DNA of 64,000 bases from Nonlabens sp. MB-3u-79 (GCF_002831625.1 NZ_CP025116.1:930001-994000), one strand, 5' to 3'. Shown: positions 42,556 to 51,418, counted from the first letter of the stretch. Translations and numbers: made by a program. Notes: a model not told the origin generated them from the sequence alone.

Positions 42556-44235
42556 CTAGGTATCTAACTTCGCCCAATTATCACGTAAGGTTACTGTGCG
42601 GTTGAATACCATTTGATCTTTGGTACTATCTGGATCTAAACAAAAATATCCCATACGTTGAAACTGTACCGTATCTCCTACCCCTATGTTTTTCATAGCT
42701 GGCTCTGCCATTGCTATAATCACTTCCAATGAATCTGGATTCACAAATTCCATAAAATCCTTTTCCTTATCTGTGTCTGGAGATGGTACCGTGAATAAGC
42801 GATCATAAAGTCTTACTTCCACTGGTAATGCCTGAGCAACGCTTACCCAATGCAATGTTCCTTTAACTTTACGCATACTAGCCTCTGTACCACTTCCACT
42901 GCGTGAATCTGGATCATAAGTAGCATGAATCTCTGTGATATTGCCGTCAGCATCTTTGATACAGCCTTCCCCTTTTATAATATAGGCGTTTTTAAGGCGT
43001 ACTTCTTTTCCATTCTTAAGACGGAAAAATTTCTTGTTTGCCTCTTCTTTATAATCTTCACGTTCAATGAAAATCTCTCTTGAAAAGGGTACTTCTCTAA
43101 AACCTCTAGACGCATCTTCCTGACTATTCTCTGCCTCTAGCATTTCCACTTTTCCTTCTGGATAGTTAGTAATTACCAATTTAATAGGATCAAGAACACA
43201 CATGACACGATCGGCAGTTTTATTGAGATCATCACGTAAATGAAACTCCAGGTGATTCATGTCTACCAGATTATCACGTTTACCTATACCGATGGATTCA
43301 GCAAAGTTTTTAATCGCATTTGCTGTATAGCCACGACGTCGCAATCCGGAAATCGTAGTCATACGTGGATCGTCCCAACCCGTAACAATTCCTTGTTCTA
43401 CAAGTTTTTGAAGCTTGCGCTTACTAGTAACTGTATGAGAAACGTTTCTACGAGCAAATTCTCGTTGTTTAGGACGTACCTTTTTGGAATCTGTAATCTG
43501 ATCTAAAAACCAGTCATACAGCTCTCTGTGTGGCAGAAATTCCAGGGTACAAAAAGAATGTGAAATTTGTTCTAAATAATCACTTTCTCCATGAGTCCAA
43601 TCGTACATAGGGTATATTTTCCAAGTATCCCCCGTTCTGTGATGTGAACGATTTACTACTCGATACATGATGGGATCACGCATCAACATATTAGTAGATT
43701 GCATATTAATTTTGGCTCGTAGGACATGTTCTGACTCTCCATACTCACCGTTTTTCATTCCTTCAAAAAGCGCTAAGTTTTCCTCTGCACTTCTATCGCG
43801 GTAAGGTCCATCTACTCCTGGTTGTGTTGGTGTTCCCTTTTGCTCTGCGATTTCTTCACTGGACTGAGAATCTACATAGGCTTTACCATCCTTAATCATT
43901 TGTACTGCCCAATCGTATAGCTCCTGAAAATAGTCTGATGCAAAACGCAGCTCATCCCATTGATAACCTAACCATTCCACGTCCTTCTTAATCGCATCTA
44001 CGTACTTAGCCTCTTCCTTTGCAGGATTAGTATCATCAAAACGCAAGTTGACCGGTTGACCAAACTTCTCTCCTAACCCAAAATTGAGACATATAGCACT
44101 AGCATGACCGATGTGCAAAAACCCATTAGGCTCTGGCGGGAAACGGAAACGTAGGTTATCCTTTGAAAGGCCATTGTTCAAATCGTCTTCAATGATGTCC
44201 TCTATAAAATTATTAGGCTTTTTATCTTCACTCAT
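42556..44235 (-). CDS. glnS: Glutaminyl-tRNA synthetase
   Basis: GlnS charges tRNA-Gln directly. The 559-residue class I synthetase shows RFPPEPNGFLHIGHASAI (HIGH motif), NLRFDDTNPAKE, and the VTSKRKLQKL region (KMSKS-type), with the C-terminal beta-barrel anticodon domain (VEVRLYDRLFTVPSPD). Having both GlnS and GltX means Gln-tRNA need not be made by transamidation. It is divergent from folB. No frame or length anomaly. Confidence 0.97.
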   Translation of the reverse strand: MSEDKKPNNFIEDIIEDDLNNGLSKDNLRFRFPPEPNGFLHIGHASAICLNFGLGEKFGQPVNLRFDDTNPAKEEAKYVDAIKKDVEWLGYQWDELRFASDYFQELYDWAVQMIKDGKAYVDSQSSEEIAEQKGTPTQPGVDGPYRDRSAEENLALFEGMKNGEYGESEHVLRAKINMQSTNMLMRDPIMYRVVNRSHHRTGDTWKIYPMYDWTHGESDYLEQISHSFCTLEFLPHRELYDWFLDQITDSKKVRPKQREFARRNVSHTVTSKRKLQKLVEQGIVTGWDDPRMTTISGLRRRGYTANAIKNFAESIGIGKRDNLVDMNHLEFHLRDDLNKTADRVMCVLDPIKLVITNYPEGKVEMLEAENSQEDASRGFREVPFSREIFIEREDYKEEANKKFFRLKNGKEVRLKNAYIIKGEGCIKDADGNITEIHATYDPDSRSGSGTEASMRKVKGTLHWVSVAQALPVEVRLYDRLFTVPSPDTDKEKDFMEFVNPDSLEVIIAMAEPAMKNIGVGDTVQFQRMGYFCLDPDSTKDQMVFNRTVTLRDNWAKLDT

Positions 44236-44295
44236 TTGTATCCTTTTTTACCAATACAAATTTACTGTTTATTTTACTGCTAACGATGTACGACC

Positions 44296-44303
44296 TATCT
44301 TTG
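44296..44303 (+). promoter_or_regulatory. TAnnTTTG -7 element directly before folB
   Basis: TATCTTTG ends 4 bases before the folB ATG at 44308, the same geometry as holB, so transcription would begin at or next to the start codon (leaderless candidate). Confidence 0.5.
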
Positions 44304-44307
44304 TTAG

Positions 44308-44676
44308 ATGCATAAAATTCAACTAGAAAACGTAAGAATTTATACCAATCATGGTTGTCTTCTTGAAGAGGACTTAATAGGTAGTGAGTACCGAGTAGAT
44401 TTACAAATAACTGCAGATCTATCTAAGAGCGCGCAGACTGATGAACTATTAGATACGGTGGACTATGTATCTCTCCATGCTATTATAGTAGAAGAAATGG
44501 CAGTGCGTTCTAAACTTTTAGAACATGTAGCACAACGTATTTTAAATCGTATTTTTAAAGAAGAATCTCTAGTAGAGAAAGCAGAAGTTAAAGTAGCCAA
44601 AATTAATCCACCTATAGGAGGTGATGTGCAAAGTGTTGTTGTAATAATGAGTCAGGAGAGAATAGAGTCAAAATAG
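44308..44676 (+). CDS. folB: Dihydroneopterin aldolase
   Basis: FolB cleaves 7,8-dihydroneopterin to 6-hydroxymethyl-dihydropterin in folate synthesis. The 122-residue protein has IQLENVRIYTNHGCLLEE at the N-terminus with the catalytic-site pattern, TVDYVSLHAIIVEEM, LLEHVAQRIL and KINPPIGGDV near the C-terminus (substrate loop). Length is standard. tRNA-Cys follows 108 bases downstream. Confidence 0.95.
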   Translation: MHKIQLENVRIYTNHGCLLEEDLIGSEYRVDLQITADLSKSAQTDELLDTVDYVSLHAIIVEEMAVRSKLLEHVAQRILNRIFKEESLVEKAEVKVAKINPPIGGDVQSVVVIMSQERIESK

Positions 44677-44784
44677 CTTTACGACAAGAATCATGAAACA
44701 ATAGGAATAGTTCCTTACTAAAACATTTTACTTCATTCAACATAGGAATAGCGTAAATTATTGTTATTTTTGCCAACCAATTAT

Positions 44785-44855
44785 GGTACCATGGCCGAGC
44801 GGCTAGGCATGGGTCTGCAAAACCTAGTACAGCGGTTCGAATCCGCTTGGTACCT
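44785..44855 (+). tRNA. tRNA-Cys (anticodon GCA)
   Basis: A full cloverleaf can be drawn. The acceptor stem GGTACCA pairs with TGGTACC, the D arm is GCC/GGC, and the anticodon stem TGGGT/ACCTA holds loop CTGCAAA with anticodon GCA at 44817-44819. The T arm is AGCGG-TTCGAAT-CCGCT, and the discriminator is T at 44855. The 3' CCA is not encoded. A terminator-like hairpin follows at once. Confidence 0.96.
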
Positions 44856-44860
44856 CTTAA

Positions 44861-44892
44861 ATCCTCTATCTTCATTGATAGGGGATTTTTTA
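44861..44892 (+). terminator. Terminator after tRNA-Cys
   Basis: ATCCTCTATC and GATAGGGGAT form a 10-bp stem with one G-T pair around a 6-base loop, followed by T6. Confidence 0.85.
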
Positions 44893-44917
44893 ATTATTAA
44901 GGTGTTGATTATTGATT

Positions 44918-45670
44918 CTAAGAATCAATTATAGGTATTCGTTTTTCTTTAAATTCTTGTATTCCTTTTAATTCTGGGGCAACAGGTTCTACTTCCTCTG
45001 GCAACAAGTGAAACTGATTTTCAATTTTTTCTGTAGCAGTTGGAAAAGTTCCCTTAAAAATCAAAACGGCTCCACAGATAAACATGATAACTGCGATGAT
45101 GCGTTTTAACCAGTAAATACGCAATAACGTTAGGTGTTTATTTAAACTTTTTGCTAGTATGATCTTCCCTATGTCAACAACAAAATAGGTTGCTAAAACA
45201 GATGAGAAAAACACCATAATACGTTCACTATCATTATCTAATTGTGGACTAAAGACAACGATCAACCCCAACCAAAAACCCAATACACCTATATTGATAA
45301 AATTGAGTAAAAATCCCTTTATAAACAAAGTGAAATAGTTGTTCCTTGGAACAGTAAGGACCTTGGTCTGTATTTCTTTAAGAAACGTCTTTTTTGTTTT
45401 TACAAAAGATACAATCCCGTAAAGACAAAGGATACTACCTCCAAATATAAAAAGCCCTGGGTCATCTTTAAGTTTTTCTAGAATACTAGAAGTCATGAAA
45501 TAAGCTGCAAGCAAGAATACAATGTCTGCGATAATGACTCCCGCGTTTAGCGCAATAGCTGCCCTAAACCCTTTGATCGCACTAGTTTCTAGTAATGCAA
45601 AGAATACAGGTCCTATAAGAAAAGCCATTAACAGACCTATAGGTAAGGCTGTAAGAATATCGTCGAGCAT
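44918..45670 (-). CDS. LysE/RhtB-family exporter
   Basis: A 250-residue inner-membrane protein with six predicted helices. The opening ALPIGLLMAFLIGPVFFAL followed by LETSAIKGFRAAIALNAGV is the LysE-superfamily signature (G-P-x-F). Members export amino acids or related small molecules. The last 35 residues are polar and probably cytoplasmic. The substrate cannot be inferred. No operon partner. Confidence 0.85.
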   Translation of the reverse strand: MLDDILTALPIGLLMAFLIGPVFFALLETSAIKGFRAAIALNAGVIIADIVFLLAAYFMTSSILEKLKDDPGLFIFGGSILCLYGIVSFVKTKKTFLKEIQTKVLTVPRNNYFTLFIKGFLLNFINIGVLGFWLGLIVVFSPQLDNDSERIMVFFSSVLATYFVVDIGKIILAKSLNKHLTLLRIYWLKRIIAVIMFICGAVLIFKGTFPTATEKIENQFHLLPEEVEPVAPELKGIQEFKEKRIPIIDS

Positions 45671-45793
45671 TCAAAATTGAATTGAAGCTCAAAGGTAGGA
45701 AAACACTAAAGGTTTTCAAATACAGAAAACAATTTGTTATTTTTCTTTTGGAATGCTTGACCTGCTAGAGATAAACTCTTACTTATACTAAGT

Positions 45794-46474
45794 CTAATGC
45801 TTATCCACTATCTCTATTCTACCACCCAACAAGGTTTTTTTCTTCACCTTTAATGGATGGCCGTATACCATTACATCGCCACCTGCTCTAACGCTGATGT
45901 CGACTCTTTGAGTAGCATAGACTGCTACCTCACCACCAGCCTGTACTTTTACTTTGGTATAATCTGTTGTTAATCGGGCGTTTTCTACAATTCCGCCAGT
46001 GTTTACCACTACTATTTGATCTTCTACCTGACCTGATAACTGGACAATACCACCAGTTACAGCTCTTATATCAAGATTTTTAACGGTTAAGCCAGCTGTT
46101 ACGGTAGCACCTTCTTGCACTCTTATTTCTAATCTATCTTGTTCTAGTAGTTCATTTGACACAATTAATGAACCTTCATTTGCGTCTATAACTGCAAGTT
46201 CTTTATAATACACGTGAACAAAGGTTTCTAAACCATCAAATATTTTTTCTGCTCGCATACGTATTTTTAAAACACCGTTTTTTTGAACGTATTCTACATC
46301 TTGTGCATCTCTGCCAGATATAATAATTTTATTTTCTAAAGATTTGACCAAATTTACGGTAACGAGATCGTAGGATTTTATGGTATCAAAATCAGAAACT
46401 ACTGTTTCAATGGGATTTTGTGCTACAGATAGCAAAGTGAAAAGAATTGCTGTGGTAAGTACTAATTGTTTCAT
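45794..46474 (-). CDS. Head GIN domain (DUF2807) exported protein
   Basis: A 226-residue protein with a signal peptide (about residues 1-18, ending SVAQ) followed by a DUF2807 beta-solenoid: repeated short strands with Gly turns (VTGGIVQLSGQV, VQAGGEVAVY, RAGGDVMVYG). These putative auto-transporter adhesin-like domains are common in Bacteroidota and lack a proven role. It is transcribed alone; the hairpin at 46538-46571 separates it from the upstream genes. Confidence 0.85.
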   Translation of the reverse strand: MKQLVLTTAILFTLLSVAQNPIETVVSDFDTIKSYDLVTVNLVKSLENKIIISGRDAQDVEYVQKNGVLKIRMRAEKIFDGLETFVHVYYKELAVIDANEGSLIVSNELLEQDRLEIRVQEGATVTAGLTVKNLDIRAVTGGIVQLSGQVEDQIVVVNTGGIVENARLTTDYTKVKVQAGGEVAVYATQRVDISVRAGGDVMVYGHPLKVKKKTLLGGRIEIVDKH

Positions 46475-46537
46475 GATGATGTTTTTTAAAAGACTCCTTA
46501 TTTTTTAATGTGTTACAATTGATTTAATACACTAATG

Positions 46538-46571
46538 AAAAAGCGGTACTTATTTCTAAGTACCGCTTTTT
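46538..46571 (-). terminator. Terminator after the small zinc-ribbon-like gene
   Basis: AAAAAGCGGTACTTA and TAAGTACCGCTTTTT are perfect 15-base arms around a 4-base loop, with T tracts on either strand. On the minus strand it ends the rnr / small Cys-rich gene transcript. Confidence 0.85.
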
Positions 46572-46661
46572 ACTAACCTGAAAATCATGCCACAGCTACT
46601 CTTGATAACCTGCATTATAAATGATCTAAATCTCGTGCCAAAACTATAATTTGCAGCACAT

Positions 46662-46829
46662 CTAATGTCTTTTACCCTTCCAAGTACCTCCGTATTTGTA
46701 ATCTGCTAAGGATTGATTTTTTTCTGTACAAGATTTGCAGCAAAAAACCCATGGTTTATTAGCACCCATCTGCACTCGATACATAACCGTATCTTCTTTT
46801 TTACAAGTAGCGCAAATTTTACTTTTCAT
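46662..46829 (-). CDS. Small Cys-rich zinc-ribbon-like protein
   Basis: A 55-codon gene: ATG at 46829, stop at 46662-46664. It reads MKSKICATCKKEDTVMYRVQ, a middle with WVFCCKSCTEKN, and a basic Trp/Lys end (YGGTWKGKRH). Two Cys pairs (C-x2-C and C-x2-C, with an extra Cys) are spaced as in a zinc ribbon or treble clef, so a metal-binding nucleic-acid or protein contact role is plausible. It is 78 bases downstream of rnr on the same strand and has its own terminator (46538-46571). Family unknown to me. Confidence 0.72.
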   Translation of the reverse strand: MKSKICATCKKEDTVMYRVQMGANKPWVFCCKSCTEKNQSLADYKYGGTWKGKRH

Positions 46830-46907
46830 AAATTACAATTTAGGCTGTAATCTGTTTGAAATTACAACCTACAATTGAGTTACAATTACTATTAAAAATA
46901 TAAAACT

Positions 46908-49109
46908 TTAGTTTTTCTCAACTTGTTCTTTACTTCCTATCATCCAGAAATCTAAGTGCTTTTTAACAAGGTCTGCGTTTTTTACTTTTACATAAACTTC
47001 ATCTCCTAAAGTATATGTGTTTTTAGTTTTACGACCTACAACAGCAAATTCTTCTTCTACATATTCATAACTATCATCATCTAGATCACCTAATCGTATC
47101 ATTCCTTCACACTTGTTAGCCATGATCTCAACATAAATACCCCAGTCGGTAACTCCAGTAATAACACCTATGAACTCCTCATCAGAATGATCTTTCATAT
47201 ACTTCACTTGCATGTACTTGATAGAATCTCGTTCTGCTTTTGAAGCTAATATTTCCATTTCTGAAGAATGCTCACATTTCTCCTCAAAAAGTTCTTCACT
47301 TGCTGTCTTACCACCATCTAAATAGTGTTGCAATAATCTATGCACCATAACATCTGGATAACGACGTATAGGACTTGTAAAATGTGAGTAATAATCAAAA
47401 GCAAGACCGTAATGACCAATATTATTAGTAGAATATACCGCTTTAGACATAGTACGTATCGCAAGGGTGTCTACCATATTTTGCTCTTTACTCCCTTTTA
47501 CATCACTTAGTAATTTGTTTAATGATTGTGTCACCGTGTTACGATCTCTTAAATCCAGTCTGTGACCAAATTTTACCACAATATTTGCCAGTGCTCCTAA
47601 TTTTTCATCATTTGGCTCATCGTGAATACGATAAATAAAAGTCTTTTTAGGTTGTTGTTTACCTATAAACCCTGCTACTTTTCTATTGGCTAGTAACATG
47701 AATTCTTCAATCATTTTATTGGCATCCTTAGAAGTCTTAAAATAAACTCCTATAGGTTCTGATTTTTCATTTAAATTGAACTTTACTTCTGATTTATCAA
47801 AACTTAAAGCTCCAGCATCCATACGTTCGGCACGCATCATCTTAGCTAGTTCATCTAATTTTAAAGTCGCATCTACGATTGCGGGTTGTATGGTAGTTTG
47901 CTTTCGCGAAAGCGATATATCAGCAGGTATTTCTCCTTTACCAGTTTCTATAATATGCTGGGCTTCTTCATAAGCAAATCGCTGGTCAGAATGAATTAGA
48001 GTACGACCAAACCACTCGTTATGAATCTTACAATTGCTATCCATTTCAAAAACAGCAGAGAAACACAATTTATCTTCATGCGGATTTAAAGAACATACCC
48101 CATTAGAAAGTACTTCTGGAAGCATAGGTACTACTCGATCGACAAGGTAAACCGAGGTTGCGCGTTCATAAGCTTCATCGTCCAGCGGTGTGCCTTCTTT
48201 TACAAAATGAGAAACATCAGCGATATGAATTCCTATCTCGTAATTTCCATTTTCTAAACTTTTAAATGATAAAGCATCATCAAAATCTTTAGCATCGGCA
48301 GGATCAATAGTATAAGTAAGCGTATCTCGCATGTCGCGGCGCTTTTCTACTTCTTTTTGAGAAATAGTTTTATCTAATTTTTCTGTATATTCTTCTACTT
48401 CGGCTGGGAATTCATAAGGAAGACCGTACTGTGCCAAAATTGCGTGAATCTCTGTATCGTGTTCACCAGGTTCTCCTAAAATATCTTTAACTCGACCATT
48501 AGGGGAATCTTGTTTATCATTCCACTCTACAAATTCTACTAGAACTACTTGACCATCTTTTGCTCCATTGATCTCACGACCTGGAATAAAGAAATCAGTT
48601 TGAATTTTAGGATCGGTAACTTTTACAAAGGCAAATTTTTCATGTACCTGTATCTCTCCTACAAATTCTGTCTTTTTACGTTTAATCACTCTGGTAATCT
48701 CTCCTTCTGGTTGAGAACCACGTTTTCTATTATAGACGTAGACTTCTACTTCATCGCCATTGAGTGCTTGGCCCAAAGAACGTTTTGGAATCATTATATC
48801 TTCATCCAGTTCTTCAGTAATTACATACCCTGTACCGCGAGTACTTACATCTATTCTTCCTATGTAATAATCAATAGCTTTAATGATCTTAAATTTGCCA
48901 CGATCAATTTCTTCTATTTTACCTTTAGATTTAAGCTGGTGTAATTTCTTTATAACCTGATTACGACCGCTAGAATCGGTAATATTTAATAGGGCACAAA
49001 TTTGCTTGTAGTTATAACTCTTATCAGGATCTTGCTTTATAGCATTGAGAACTGACTGACTCAAATTTGGAAAATTCGTCTTTGAATTGCTTTTTTTATC
49101 TTTATTCAT
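46908..49109 (-). CDS. rnr: Ribonuclease R
   Basis: RNase R is a processive 3'-5' exoribonuclease able to degrade structured RNA. The 733-residue protein has an N-terminal helix-turn-helix-like region, cold-shock domains (about residues 80-210), the catalytic RNB domain with YTIDPADAKDFDDAL (metal-binding Asp cluster, about 267-280) and HYGLAFDYYSHFTSPIRRY, and a C-terminal S1 domain (GVITGVTDWGIYVEI). Palindrome copy 10 is read ISLSRKQ, a different frame from most copies. It is the last gene before the proposed origin region. Confidence 0.96.
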   Translation of the reverse strand: MNKDKKSNSKTNFPNLSQSVLNAIKQDPDKSYNYKQICALLNITDSSGRNQVIKKLHQLKSKGKIEEIDRGKFKIIKAIDYYIGRIDVSTRGTGYVITEELDEDIMIPKRSLGQALNGDEVEVYVYNRKRGSQPEGEITRVIKRKKTEFVGEIQVHEKFAFVKVTDPKIQTDFFIPGREINGAKDGQVVLVEFVEWNDKQDSPNGRVKDILGEPGEHDTEIHAILAQYGLPYEFPAEVEEYTEKLDKTISQKEVEKRRDMRDTLTYTIDPADAKDFDDALSFKSLENGNYEIGIHIADVSHFVKEGTPLDDEAYERATSVYLVDRVVPMLPEVLSNGVCSLNPHEDKLCFSAVFEMDSNCKIHNEWFGRTLIHSDQRFAYEEAQHIIETGKGEIPADISLSRKQTTIQPAIVDATLKLDELAKMMRAERMDAGALSFDKSEVKFNLNEKSEPIGVYFKTSKDANKMIEEFMLLANRKVAGFIGKQQPKKTFIYRIHDEPNDEKLGALANIVVKFGHRLDLRDRNTVTQSLNKLLSDVKGSKEQNMVDTLAIRTMSKAVYSTNNIGHYGLAFDYYSHFTSPIRRYPDVMVHRLLQHYLDGGKTASEELFEEKCEHSSEMEILASKAERDSIKYMQVKYMKDHSDEEFIGVITGVTDWGIYVEIMANKCEGMIRLGDLDDDSYEYVEEEFAVVGRKTKNTYTLGDEVYVKVKNADLVKKHLDFWMIGSKEQVEKN
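47900..47913. repeat. Iterated palindrome GCTTTCGCGAAAGC, copy 10
   Basis: Exact copy in rnr; read LSRK rather than AFAKA. Confidence 0.9.
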
Positions 49110-49117
49110 ATATCCTA

Positions 49118-49125
49118 CAAAGTTA
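49118..49125 (-). promoter_or_regulatory. TAnnTTTG -7 element for rnr
   Basis: TAACTTTG on the minus strand, 8 bases before the rnr ATG at 49109, so the 5' leader would be very short or absent. Confidence 0.45.
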
Positions 49126-49265
49126 ATCTTTTAGTATTGCTGAGTACTAAATACTTGTGAAAACCAATAAAATAACACCTTAGTTAACTTAGATTAACAT
49201 TAAATTAAGAAAATACTTTAAATTTGTAGGATTATTTCAGTCTATTTGCTGATCAACGTTTCCCT

Positions 49266-49430
49266 ATGCGCGTGAAAAAACCCTTACTATCTACAATTAT
49301 ATTTGCCGGAATCCTTCTTGCAGGTATTATAGCTTTGTATGTACTTACTTCTAGAGCTTTACAAACTGATACCGATACCATTGATAATAACGCTGTACAT
49401 TATATTACTGAAGCAGAAGTTAACGTATAA
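49266..49430 (+). CDS. Small single-helix membrane protein
   Basis: A 54-codon gene, ATG at 49266 and TAA at 49428-49430. Basic start MRVKKP, one hydrophobic helix (about residues 7-28, IIFAGILLAGIIALYVL), then an acidic polar tail (TDTDTIDNN, ITEAEVNV). This gives a clear N-in topology with an exported tail. No family recognised. A TAAATTTG element at 49219-49226 could be its -7 box. It is divergent from rnr and borders the proposed origin region. Confidence 0.55.
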   Translation: MRVKKPLLSTIIFAGILLAGIIALYVLTSRALQTDTDTIDNNAVHYITEAEVNV

Positions 49431-50226
49431 TTTTTATTTACCTCTACCCTATAAATATTCTCTTTTTATAAAACTGTATTAGAATATACTCAGATAGATT
49501 AATTCTACTTTCAAAAGGGGGATTTAGAAAAGGAATCCAACTATCTGTTTTTACTGTTATCAACACATATAAACAATATCATTATTTCTTTTTTTAAATT
49601 TAAATCAAATTGATGATGATGATGTAGTGTGAATAGCGGTATAACTTTTACTCCTAAAATTAGGAATCTCAAAAACTAACAACTTATATGTACTTATACA
49701 CAGGTTATTTTAAAGTTAAGATACTGTTAAGTAATATAATACTATTATAAAATGACGGTTGTACACATTTGTTGACAAGCCTTATGAACATCAAATTGTA
49801 AAGAAATGAGCTCCTTAATTCTTGTTGACTTCTATCGATTTTGGTCTTAAAACTATCTTGAAAATACCTTAGTTATATTTTGGTTTTCCCAGATTAAAAA
49901 GGGTATGGACTATTCCTTTTAATATTCCTAATACAATCTTTCCTTTTCTATTAACAGGTTATATATCGCTTATGAATTATTTAAAAAACACATTGTTAAC
50001 AACCTTAATAATGAACTATATTAGATAAAATCAATTACTTAAAAACATTTTTTATAAAATAAAACATAATATTAATATATTGAATTTCAATATATTATAC
50101 TGTTCATATCTGTTGTTAACAAGTCTATTCTTTTGACGTGCTGTGCTTATCAGTAATTTAAAAATCAATCATTAAGTGTTTATGAAAGAGAGCTTCATTT
50201 ATTAGGTATTTCTATCTATTAAAATT
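49431..50226. other. Candidate chromosomal replication origin (oriC)
   Basis: About 800 bases without a gene, very AT-rich. It holds TTATACACA (49694-49702), an exact TTATNCACA DnaA box, and near-matches TTATCAACA (49557-49565) and TTGTACACA (49759-49767). It also holds two copies of the palindrome TTGTTAACAA (49993-50002 and 50113-50122) and a one-base variant TTGTTGACAA (49769-49778), and ACAGGTTAT twice. An extremely AT-rich stretch (50030-50100) contains a perfect 12-bp-arm inverted repeat (50073-50097), a plausible unwinding element. Two parS sites 16-18 kb away and rnpA and mnmG in the neighbourhood fit. dnaA is not adjacent, and I could not compute a cumulative skew. Confidence 0.55.
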
Positions 50227-50234
50227 TACTTTTG
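50227..50234 (+). promoter_or_regulatory. TAnnTTTG -7 element for rpiB
   Basis: TACTTTTG, 16 bases before the rpiB ATG. No clear -33 element. Confidence 0.45.
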
Positions 50235-50250
50235 TGCAAACACACCACAC

Positions 50251-50682
50251 ATGAAAATCTCTATAGGAAACGATCACGCAGGACCAGATTATAAACAAGC
50301 AATTGTAAAAATGCTTAAAGAACGTGGTCACCATGTTACTAATCACGGTACTGATACTTTTGACAGTGTTGATTATCCAGACTTTGCACACAAAGTAGCT
50401 CAAGATGTAGATACGTCAACTACCGAATTAGGAATAGTTATCTGTGGCAGTGCACAAGGTGTTTCTATGACTGTTAATAAGTATCAAAATGTACGTGGTG
50501 CAGTTTGTTGGATAAAGGAAATAGCAGGACTGGCACGGGAACATAATAATGCAAACGTTATATGTATTCCAGCTCGTTTTACTTCTATTCCACAAGCAGT
50601 AGCTATGGTAGAAAATTTTTTAGATACTGATTTTGCTGGGGGCCGTCATGCAAATCGTGTGAATAAAATAGCTTGTTCTTAA
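50251..50682 (+). CDS. rpiB: Ribose-5-phosphate isomerase B
   Basis: RpiB interconverts ribose-5-phosphate and ribulose-5-phosphate. The 143-residue LacA/RpiB protein has ISIGNDHAGPDYK at the N-terminus (Asp/His phosphate site), GTDTFDSVDYPDFA, and ICGSAQGVSMTVNK with the catalytic-base Cys. Length is standard. It borders the proposed origin and begins a run of five plus-strand genes. Confidence 0.95.
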   Translation: MKISIGNDHAGPDYKQAIVKMLKERGHHVTNHGTDTFDSVDYPDFAHKVAQDVDTSTTELGIVICGSAQGVSMTVNKYQNVRGAVCWIKEIAGLAREHNNANVICIPARFTSIPQAVAMVENFLDTDFAGGRHANRVNKIACS

Positions 50683-50768
50683 TAAGGGAGCTGTAAGTGA
50701 TTTGTCATATTTAATAATATCGTTTTTACATTGCTATCAAGTTAAATGTTAACTTCAGTATCATACAT

Positions 50769-51047
50769 ATGAATCTTAACAAACGTCAACAATATTTTGA
50801 TTTAGGTAATCAATTACCTAATACGTATATACATCTCAATTTTGATAATCATTGTTACTGGCGCATCGCACTTGATAATACTCTGTTTGCAAAATGGAAG
50901 GATGTGGTACCAGCTCCAGCATATAGAAATATTACGGAAGAACAGTTGGATTATGTGATCCATCTATTGAAAAATTATCTAATAGATGAGCAATTACTGT
51001 TAGAACACAATAGGATTTCTTTGGCTTATCGAGCTAAGAATAAGTAG
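50769..51047 (+). CDS. Conserved-looking hypothetical protein
   Basis: A 92-residue soluble protein that I do not recognise: MNLNKRQQYFDLGNQ, then HLNFDNHCYWRIALDN, a Pro-Ala loop (WKDVVPAPAYRNIT) and a helical C-terminal half (LDYVIHLLKNYLIDEQLLLEHN). Aromatic-rich and compact, with no membrane helix or signal peptide. It lies 86 bases after rpiB on the same strand, possibly co-transcribed. Function unknown. Confidence 0.6.
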   Translation: MNLNKRQQYFDLGNQLPNTYIHLNFDNHCYWRIALDNTLFAKWKDVVPAPAYRNITEEQLDYVIHLLKNYLIDEQLLLEHNRISLAYRAKNK

Positions 51048-51155
51048 TATTTTTGTTTTAGAAAAGAATCATATAAAGATTTCTGCCTATGTAGAAATTG
51101 ATAATTAACTTAAAAAAAGGTGTGACTCCATGAGATTTCCACCTGCTGAGAATTC

Positions 51156-51416
51156 ATGAAAAAAGAAGCTTCTATAATTATTCATCAACTGAGAACTGCT
51201 GTACATCCAGGAAAAAAACTTATGGAAATATGGCGTGAGTTAGAATTGTACGAAGAGGAGGAGAAAGAAGAAACTTTAGACGATCTAGATATTATAAGAC
51301 AAGATCTTATGGCACAAGGCGATGAAGAATTCGGTAACATGCTGGAAAAGATTATTACTGATATAAGAATCGGAGTAAAGCCACCACAGCCTAAGAATGT
51401 TCCCAAAAGGTTTTAA
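51156..51416 (+). CDS. Hypothetical acidic helical protein
   Basis: An 86-residue soluble protein with a strongly acidic middle (ELELYEEEEKEETLDDLD), likely helical, and a Pro-rich basic end (GVKPPQPKNVPKRF). No family recognised. Its stop is 2 bases before the GNAT gene, so the two are probably co-translated. Function unknown. Confidence 0.58.
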   Translation: MKKEASIIIHQLRTAVHPGKKLMEIWRELELYEEEEKEETLDDLDIIRQDLMAQGDEEFGNMLEKIITDIRIGVKPPQPKNVPKRF

Positions 51417-51418
51417 TT

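Noticed and set aside
42377..42577. 66-codon minus-strand frame after glnS
   Set aside because: It overlaps the end of glnS and the terminator hairpin, with no recognisable protein character.
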